Source: Nocardia brasiliensis ATCC 700358 | GTDB lineage: Bacteria > Actinomycetota > Actinomycetes > Mycobacteriales > Mycobacteriaceae | DNA: 64,000 nt | NCBI RefSeq assembly: GCF_000250675.2 | Contig: NC_018681.1 | Location: 8,432,001-8,496,000, forward strand | Direction of reading: 5' to 3' | Part shown: piece after piece, positions 58,734-64,000 of the stretch | How positions within the stretch are numbered: position 1 is the stretch's first letter | Layout of the letters: each line of letters begins with the position of its first letter | Notes under the pieces: model-generated | Seen by the model: the letters and a program-made list of their open reading frames with translations, nothing else | The model's database searches: none | What the model was told of the DNA's origin: nothing | Position numbers and translations under genes: made by a program

Positions 58734-58783
58734 ACTATATCGACATCAAAGTTATAGTTGCTAGAATCTTAGAGAGACTCTAG
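58734..58783. promoter_or_regulatory. Inverted repeats in the TetR/asnB gap
   Basis: ACTATA-N13-TATAGT (58734-58758) and CTAGA-N13-TCTAG (58761-58783) sit side by side in an unusually AT-rich 50-nt segment. The arms are AT-rich and differ from each other, so at most one may be the TetR site; the rest may be promoter elements. Confidence 0.5.
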
Positions 58784-58792
58784 CCTTATGGC

Positions 58793-60628
58793 ATGTGCGG
58801 AATCACCGGATGGGTCTCCTTTCAGCGAGACCTGACGACAGCGAACAACTCCATCGACGCGATGACGGCCACCATGGCGTGCCGAGGACCCGACGGCTCG
58901 GGCACCTGGGTCGCACCGCACGTCGCACTCGGGCACCGACGGCTGGCCATCATCGACCTGGCCGGCGGCGCGCAGCCGATGACCATCGAAACGCCGGATG
59001 GCGTTGTCGCCATGGTCTATTCAGGAGAGGCCTACAACTTTCGCGAACTACGCGAGGAACTGCGTGCCCGCGGGCAGCGCTGCACCACCGCCTCCGACAC
59101 CGAAGTCGTGTTGCGCGCATACCTGGAGTGGGGCACGGCCTTCGCCGAGCGACTCAACGGGATGTACGCCTTCGCCCTCTGGGACGCGCGGATCGAGCGG
59201 CTGGTGCTGGTGCGAGATCGCCTCGGCATCAAGCCCTTCTACTACTATCCGACCGAGGACGGTCTGCTTTTCGGCTCCGAGCCGAAGGCTATCCTCGCCA
59301 ATCCCTTGTCGGACAGATCAATCGGCCTCGACGGGCTGCGCGAATTGTTCGTCGTCAGCGTGCGCCCGGAAGGATCGGCGTGGACCGGGATGCGTCAGGT
59401 GCCCCCGGGTTCGGTGGTAACCGTCGATCGAGACGGACTGCGCACCACCGCCTATTGGACACTGCGCACACTCGAGCACAGGGACGACCGCGCCTCGACC
59501 GTGCGGACGGTCCGCGACTTACTCGAGGACGTCGTTGCGCGGCAACTGATTTCGGATGTGCCGCGCTGCATGCTGCTCTCCGGCGGGCTCGACTCGTCCG
59601 CGCTGACCACCCTGGCCGCCGCCCACCTGCGCAGTACCGGCGAGCAGGTGCGCAGTTTCAGCGTCGAATTCCAGCAGCAGGATGAGGATTTCGTGCCGGA
59701 CGAGTGGCGGGCGACACTCGACGCGCCCTTCGCCCGGGCTGTCGCCGAGCATTCCGGCACCCGCCACAGGGATATCCGGCTCGACAGTGCGGCCCTCGCC
59801 GACCCGGCCGTCCGCGCCGCGGTGGTCACCGCCCGTGACGTGCCGACCGGGCACGGTGATACCGACGCGTCACTTTATCTGCTGTTCAAAGCGATTCGGG
59901 AGCATTCGACCGTAGCCCTGTCCGGAGAATCCGCGGACGAGGTCTTCGCGGGCTACCGCTGGTTCCGGACCGCCGCCGAGCACGGCCTGACCACATTCCC
60001 CTGGCTCGCCGTGCTACCCCCGGAGTTCGTGCAGCGCACCAGATTGCTCGATCCCGACCTGACCGCGGCCCTGGATCTCGACACCTACCTCGCGGACAGT
60101 TTCGCGGACGCGCTCGCCGAGGTCGCGCGCCTGGACGGTGAGAGCGACCTGGAGTTCCGGATGCGCCAGGTGTCCCACCTGCACATCACTCGGCTACTGC
60201 GCACCCTGCTCGACCGCAAGGACCGGATGAGCATGGCGGTCGGCCTCGAAGTCCGGGTGCCGTACTGCGATCACCGGCTCGTCGAATACGTCTACAACGC
60301 CCCGTGGTCTTTGAAAACCTTCGACGGCCGGGAGAAGAGCCTGCTCCGCGCCGCCACCGCGGACACGCTGCCCCGCTCGGTAGTCGAACGCGTGAAAAGC
60401 CACTACCCGATCACCAAGAACCTCGACTACGTCACGGCCCTCATCAACCAATCCACCGACCTGCTCGCCACCCCCACCCACCCCGTCTTCCACCTCTACG
60501 ACCACGACGCCGTCACCAAAGCCGTCGACCGCCCCGCCGCCCACCTCACCGAACCCGACCGCTTCGACCTCGAACAACTCCTGGACGTCGCGATCTGGCT
60601 GGACCACTACAACCCCCACTTCACCTAA
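58793..60628 (+). CDS. asnB: Glutamine-hydrolysing asparagine synthetase AsnB
   Basis: A 611-residue class II amidotransferase. Met-Cys-Gly-Ile fixes the start: Cys2 is the glutaminase nucleophile. RGPDGSGTW and the nearby EAYNFRELR belong to the glutaminase domain (~1-210). The synthetase domain has the PPi loop SGGLDSS at 263-269 and LSGESADEVFAGYRWF; LLDRKDRMSMAVGLEVRVPYCDHRLVEYV lies in the C-terminal third. It converts Asp to Asn using Gln and ATP, or amidates a related carboxylate. Its position beside regulators and an NRPS gene, away from core metabolism, leaves room for a specialised role. The last 4 nt overlap the convergent TetR gene. Confidence 0.92.
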   Translation: MCGITGWVSFQRDLTTANNSIDAMTATMACRGPDGSGTWVAPHVALGHRRLAIIDLAGGAQPMTIETPDGVVAMVYSGEAYNFRELREELRARGQRCTTASDTEVVLRAYLEWGTAFAERLNGMYAFALWDARIERLVLVRDRLGIKPFYYYPTEDGLLFGSEPKAILANPLSDRSIGLDGLRELFVVSVRPEGSAWTGMRQVPPGSVVTVDRDGLRTTAYWTLRTLEHRDDRASTVRTVRDLLEDVVARQLISDVPRCMLLSGGLDSSALTTLAAAHLRSTGEQVRSFSVEFQQQDEDFVPDEWRATLDAPFARAVAEHSGTRHRDIRLDSAALADPAVRAAVVTARDVPTGHGDTDASLYLLFKAIREHSTVALSGESADEVFAGYRWFRTAAEHGLTTFPWLAVLPPEFVQRTRLLDPDLTAALDLDTYLADSFADALAEVARLDGESDLEFRMRQVSHLHITRLLRTLLDRKDRMSMAVGLEVRVPYCDHRLVEYVYNAPWSLKTFDGREKSLLRAATADTLPRSVVERVKSHYPITKNLDYVTALINQSTDLLATPTHPVFHLYDHDAVTKAVDRPAAHLTEPDRFDLEQLLDVAIWLDHYNPHFT

Positions 60629-61239
60629 CGGGGGGTCAAGCCGCGGAGGACTATTTGGAGGCCGGCGCGGTATTCGTCGTCGGGGGTGAGGGTTTGGGCC
60701 AGGGTGGCGGTGGCGGTGAGGAGGGGGAAGGTTTCGGGGGGCAGGGCGGCCATGGTGGCGGTGCCTCGGCCGGACAGGGCGGCGTAGTGCTCGTTTTGCA
60801 AGGCGCCCAAGAGGAAGGCGACGAGGGTGCGTTGGGCTATTACGCGGTCGGGGCCGGTGAAACCGGCACGGGTGAGGACGGCCAGCATCGCTTCGATCAC
60901 GCGCAGGGAAGCGGTCGATGATTGCCGGTGTCGCAGTACCAGCGGCACGGTCTCGGGGTGGTGCGCGACGGCCGCGCGAACGCGTTCGAGCAGCGTGGTG
61001 AGCGCCTCCTGCCAGGGGGCGGCGGGCGGCAACGTGGTGTCGATCGCGGCGTAGATGTGGTCGACGACCAGCACTTCGAGTGCCTCGCGGTCGGCGACGT
61101 AGCGGTAGAGCGCCATCGTGGCCACGCCGAGTTCCTTGGCGACCGCGCGCATCGTGAGCGCGGCCAAGCCGTCGCGGTCGAGCACCGCGAGGGCGGCGTT
61201 CGCGAGATCTGCGGTGGTCAGTGAGCGCGGACGGGGCAT
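60625..61239 (-). CDS. TetR-family regulator of the peroxiredoxin-like gene
   Basis: A 204-residue regulator with LTTADLANAALAVLDRDGLAALTMRAVAKELGVATMALYRYVADREAL as an extended HTH (recognition part GVATMALYRYVADREALE), of the TetR_C_1-like clade. ATG 61239 gives the usual short basic lead MPRPRSLTTAD. Two GCGTAC-N3-GTAC(G/A)C palindromes in the 70-nt gap to the divergent gene are its likely operators. Confidence 0.9.
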   Translation of the reverse strand: MPRPRSLTTADLANAALAVLDRDGLAALTMRAVAKELGVATMALYRYVADREALEVLVVDHIYAAIDTTLPPAAPWQEALTTLLERVRAAVAHHPETVPLVLRHRQSSTASLRVIEAMLAVLTRAGFTGPDRVIAQRTLVAFLLGALQNEHYAALSGRGTATMAALPPETFPLLTATATLAQTLTPDDEYRAGLQIVLRGLTPR

Positions 61240-61248
61240 GGGTTGACA

Positions 61249-61263
61249 GCGTACAAGGTACGC
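61249..61263. promoter_or_regulatory. TetR operator copy 1 (regulator side)
   Basis: GCGTAC-AAG-GTACGC, perfect 6-bp arms, 9 nt upstream of the TetR ATG. Copy 2 is 30 bp away centre to centre. Confidence 0.78.
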
Positions 61264-61278
61264 GCATACTAGACGTAG

Positions 61279-61293
61279 GCGTACGAAGTACAC
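61279..61293. promoter_or_regulatory. TetR operator copy 2 (peroxiredoxin side)
   Basis: GCGTAC-GAA-GTACAC, 5-bp perfect arms, 16 nt before the peroxiredoxin-like ATG, where it overlaps the likely ribosome-binding or promoter end. Confidence 0.75.
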
Positions 61294-61309
61294 CTACGAA
61301 AGGAAACCC

Positions 61310-61870
61310 ATGCCCCTGCCGACCACCGTCGCCGATCGAGTGCTGACCACCGTCACCGACCGGCAGGTCTACCTACCCGATCCGAACCGCCTGATCCACT
61401 TGCAGTTTCGCCGCTTCGCCGGGTGCCCGGTCTGCCATCTGCACCTGCGCTCGATCGTCACCAGGCACGACGAGATCACGGCCGCGAATATCCGCGAGGT
61501 CGTCGTCTTTCATTCCAGCGCAACAGAACTGCGCAAATACACCGAGGGACTCCCGCTGGATTTCATCGCTGATCCCGACAAACAGCTCTACCGGGACTTC
61601 GGCGTCGAATCCTCGCCGCGCGCACTGCTCGACCCGCGCGGCTGGCCCGGCATCGTCCGCGGCCTGACCGGCGCCGCCGTCGCCACCCTGCGCCACCGGC
61701 AACCCACTCCGCCGACCAAACCCGAGGGCGGCAGCCTGGGCCTGCCCGCCGACTTCCTCATCGCCCCCGACGGCGGAGTCCTCGCCGCGAAACACGGCAC
61801 GCACGTCGACGACCAATGGTCCGTGGACGAACTGCTCGCCCTGGTCCCGGCGCGAAAGCCGCTGTCCTGA
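61310..61870 (+). CDS. Peroxiredoxin-like (AhpC/TSA-type) protein
   Basis: A 186-residue thioredoxin-fold protein. FAGCPVCHLHLRS places a CxxC (Cys39, Cys42) at the start of the first helix; FIADPDKQLYRDFGVE and LGLPADFLIAPDGGVLAAKHGTHVDDQWS are peroxiredoxin-like blocks. It probably reduces peroxides or acts as a thiol oxidoreductase. AAAGGAAA lies upstream of the ATG. It is controlled, by inference, by the divergent TetR. Confidence 0.85.
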   Translation: MPLPTTVADRVLTTVTDRQVYLPDPNRLIHLQFRRFAGCPVCHLHLRSIVTRHDEITAANIREVVVFHSSATELRKYTEGLPLDFIADPDKQLYRDFGVESSPRALLDPRGWPGIVRGLTGAAVATLRHRQPTPPTKPEGGSLGLPADFLIAPDGGVLAAKHGTHVDDQWSVDELLALVPARKPLS

Positions 61871-61881
61871 AACGAAAACCG

Positions 61882-61912
61882 CCGGTGCAGTGCGTCGAAA
61901 GCACTGCACCGG
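61882..61912. terminator. Bidirectional terminator between peroxiredoxin and NRPS genes
   Basis: CCGGTGCAGTGC and GCACTGCACCGG form a perfect 12-bp stem with a 7-nt loop. On the minus strand TTTT follows after a few bases (complement of 61876-61879), making it a good stop for the NRPS gene; AAACC/GGTTT outside may lengthen the stem. Confidence 0.88.
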
Positions 61913-61927
61913 AGGAGGTTTCCGGTC

Positions 61928-64000
61928 CTACTCGGCGATGACGATCTTCACCTCGGAGCCGGCCGCGTCGGTGGCCTCGGTCGGAGTGACGAACCAGTGC
62001 GAGACCTCGCTGTCGGCGAGATCGCCGGCGAGATCGTCCGACGGGAGCACCGACAGGGCGCCCGCGGTGGCGGCGGCCAGGAACTCAAGCATGGCGGCGC
62101 GGCCGGACCCGGCCGTGGTGTACGTGGTCGACTCGTAGTCGAGCGCGTACTCCTCGCGGACATGTTCGGCTTGCGCCAATGCCTCCGTCTGGGTGATCGC
62201 GAGGACACCGTCGCCGGCCGGGACGACGAAGGCCGGATGGTCTTCGCCGAGCGGCCGGACCCGGTCCGCGTAGGACACCGGATGCGACGCCGCCGCGGCC
62301 AGCTCGGCCTGGACGTCGGCCGGCACCAGCCAGCGAATCGGGCTGTCCGCCACCGGATCCGGGCCGATACCGAAGGTGGCGCCGGCCGCGGCCAGGTCGT
62401 CCACCGCGAGATCGCCCGCGAACAACAGTGCCGCACCGGCCTTCTGCACCGCCCACGCCGCGACCACCGCGTCCAGCGAACGCGGCAGCGTCACCGCGAC
62501 GATATCGCCCGGTCCGGCACCGCGATCGATGAGCACCCGCGCCAGTTGCGAGGAGCGTCGATCCAGTACGTGGTAGGCGATTTCGTCACCGTCGGCGAGC
62601 ACCGCGGGCGCCTCCGGATCCTCTTCGACGACCTCGGCGAGCACCTTGGCGACCGTCTGCGCGCCGACCCTGGCGGCGGTGTCCGGGGTGGAAACCGTTG
62701 CCGTGATGCCGGATTCGGTGAGCAGGCGGGCCCGTTCGCCGGCATCGAGGATATCGATGTCGCCGACGAGCGCGTCCGGATCGCCGAGCAGCGCCTCCAG
62801 TACCCGGATCAGCCTGGCGGACAGGGTTTCCACCTCGTCCGCGGTGAACCGGCTGCCCAGGTACTTGAGCGTCAGCTCGATCGTCGCCTCGGCGGTCACC
62901 AGCAGGGTCAGCGGGTAGTGCGTGGCGTCGTTGACGCCGACACCGGTGACCGACATACCGTCGATGGAGCTGGCGGCCGAAATGGCTTCCTTGTCCATCG
63001 GATACGACTCGAACACCAGCAGCGTGTCGAACAGCGCTCCGGTACCCGCCACCCGCTGGATATCGGTGAGGCCCACGTAGTGGTGCTCAAGCAGGTCGGC
63101 CTGATCGTGCTGCAACCGCTCCAGCAGCTTGCCGATGCTCTGGCGATCATCGATGCGCAGCCGCACCGGCAGCGTGTTGATGAACAGGCCGACCATCGAT
63201 TCCACGCCGGGCAGCTCGGCCGGTCGGCCGGAGACGGTGGCGCCGAACACCACATCACCACGGCCGGTGAGCCGCCCGAGCAGGATGCCCCACGCCGCCT
63301 GCACCAGCGTGTTCACCGTGACGCCCAATTCCGCGGCGTGCTTGGTGAGTTGGCGGGTGCGGTCGGCGTCGATCTCGGTGATCTGCTTGCCGATCTCGTA
63401 CTGCTCGGTCGAGCGTGGTTGCGGCGCAAGCTGCGTCGGCTCGGTGACGCCGTCGAGCGCGGTCGCCCACGCCCGCAGTGACGCCTCGCGGTCGCGCCCG
63501 GCCAGCCAGCCGAGGAAGTTGCGGTAGGACGCCACCCGCGGCAGCGCGCTCTGCTCGCCGCGAACCGCGTACAGCACCAGCAGATCCCGCATGAGCAGCG
63601 GCATCGACCAGCCGTCGAGCAGGATGTGATGGGTGGTGATCGCCAGGTGCCACTGCGCTTCGCCGGAGCGGAACAGGGTGAACCGCAGCAGCGGCGGCAC
63701 CGCCATGTCGAAGTGCGTCGCCTGGTCGGCCGCCACCTGCCTGCGCAGTTCGGCGGTCCGCTGCTCGGCGGGCAGCTCGGTGAGATCCACCTCGCGCCAC
63801 GGCGCTTCGATCCGGTCGAGCACCACCTGCACGGCCTGTCCGTCGGAGTCGGTGACGAACGCGGTGCGCAGGTTGGGATACCGGTCGACGATGCCCTGCG
63901 CGGCCGCGTGCAACCGCTCGACATCCAGTGCTCCGCCGAGGTCGACCACCGCCTGCATGGTGTAGACGTCGACCGTCGCCTGGGTCATCATCGCGTGGAA
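61928..64000 (-). CDS. Nonribosomal peptide synthetase, C-terminal end: condensation domain plus truncated adenylation domain
   Basis: The frame enters at the right edge (first codons read FHAMMTQATVDVYTMQ, the C1 region of a condensation domain) and ends at 61928 with ...VIVIAE-type residues KIVIAE. About 430 residues form a condensation domain with the intact catalytic motif THHILLDGWS; RTRQLTKHAAELGVTVNTL and FGATVSGRPAELPGVESMVGLFINTLPVR are C5-C6 blocks. The rest (~260 residues) resembles the N-terminal part of an adenylation domain (VLADGDEIAYHVLDRRSSQLARVLIDRGAGPGDIVAV) but has a degenerate core A3 (TYTTAGSGRAAML) and stops before A5-A10. No carrier protein, thioesterase or reductase domain follows. 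Upstream modules lie outside the window. Confidence 0.9.
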   Translation of the reverse strand, partial: FHAMMTQATVDVYTMQAVVDLGGALDVERLHAAAQGIVDRYPNLRTAFVTDSDGQAVQVVLDRIEAPWREVDLTELPAEQRTAELRRQVAADQATHFDMAVPPLLRFTLFRSGEAQWHLAITTHHILLDGWSMPLLMRDLLVLYAVRGEQSALPRVASYRNFLGWLAGRDREASLRAWATALDGVTEPTQLAPQPRSTEQYEIGKQITEIDADRTRQLTKHAAELGVTVNTLVQAAWGILLGRLTGRGDVVFGATVSGRPAELPGVESMVGLFINTLPVRLRIDDRQSIGKLLERLQHDQADLLEHHYVGLTDIQRVAGTGALFDTLLVFESYPMDKEAISAASSIDGMSVTGVGVNDATHYPLTLLVTAEATIELTLKYLGSRFTADEVETLSARLIRVLEALLGDPDALVGDIDILDAGERARLLTESGITATVSTPDTAARVGAQTVAKVLAEVVEEDPEAPAVLADGDEIAYHVLDRRSSQLARVLIDRGAGPGDIVAVTLPRSLDAVVAAWAVQKAGAALLFAGDLAVDDLAAAGATFGIGPDPVADSPIRWLVPADVQAELAAAASHPVSYADRVRPLGEDHPAFVVPAGDGVLAITQTEALAQAEHVREEYALDYESTTYTTAGSGRAAMLEFLAAATAGALSVLPSDDLAGDLADSEVSHWFVTPTEATDAAGSEVKIVIAE

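Noticed and set aside
1..64000. tRNA, rRNA, transposase or prophage genes
   Set aside because: None recognised on either strand by eye; a covariance-model search would be the decisive check.

Overview
The window looks like chromosomal DNA from a Nocardia-type actinomycete (order Mycobacteriales). It is very GC-rich, codons are GC-biased at third positions, and GTG and TTG starts are frequent. The gene order also fits: GH20 / purH-purN-perM-DUF5336 / sucD-sucC / M23 peptidase / uvrD1 / AroQ chorismate mutase / pgi / Fpg-like glycosylase parallels the Mycobacterium tuberculosis Rv0944-Rv0957 neighbourhood as I remember it, with extra genes inserted. The genus is an inference. No rRNA, tRNA, CRISPR array, prophage or transposase was recognised.

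Left part (1-26 kb): conserved core genes. These are purine synthesis (purN, purH), the divisome-associated membrane protein PerM and its DUF5336 partner, two tandem small secreted proteins, a large AfsR/BTAD-type regulator, succinyl-CoA synthetase, and an M23 peptidase preceded by a short overlapping leader ORF and a CRP-like site. They continue with uvrD1, chorismate mutase, a succinate-semialdehyde dehydrogenase and pgi. This block is interrupted at 14.2-15.5 kb by a gene-free island of hierarchical 19-bp tandem repeats and long palindromes, the least explained stretch in the window.

Middle part (26-46 kb): a secreted M4 metalloprotease; a TetR/AidB-like acyl-CoA dehydrogenase pair divergent from a crotonase-acyltransferase pair; a PucR-type regulator; a PNPOx-family protein divergent from a MocR regulator; a flavin disulfide oxidoreductase and an esterase; an Fpg-like glycosylase; cobF; thyA-folA; a cupin; and a DyP peroxidase with a C-terminal encapsulin-targeting peptide overlapping its encapsulin shell gene.

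Right part (46-64 kb): accessory metabolism made of small regulator-target units with visible operators. A TetR regulator faces a permease / DUF1989 / DUF1989 / carboxyltransferase operon of the urea-guanidine carboxylation type, but the last enzyme lacks its biotin carboxylase and biotin-carrier domains. Next come an epoxide hydrolase facing a WYL regulator, a quinone-oxidoreductase-like MDR facing a TetR, a MarR facing an SGNH hydrolase, a TetR facing an asparagine synthetase, a TetR facing a peroxiredoxin-like protein, and the 3' end of an NRPS gene that ends in a condensation domain plus a truncated, degenerate adenylation domain.
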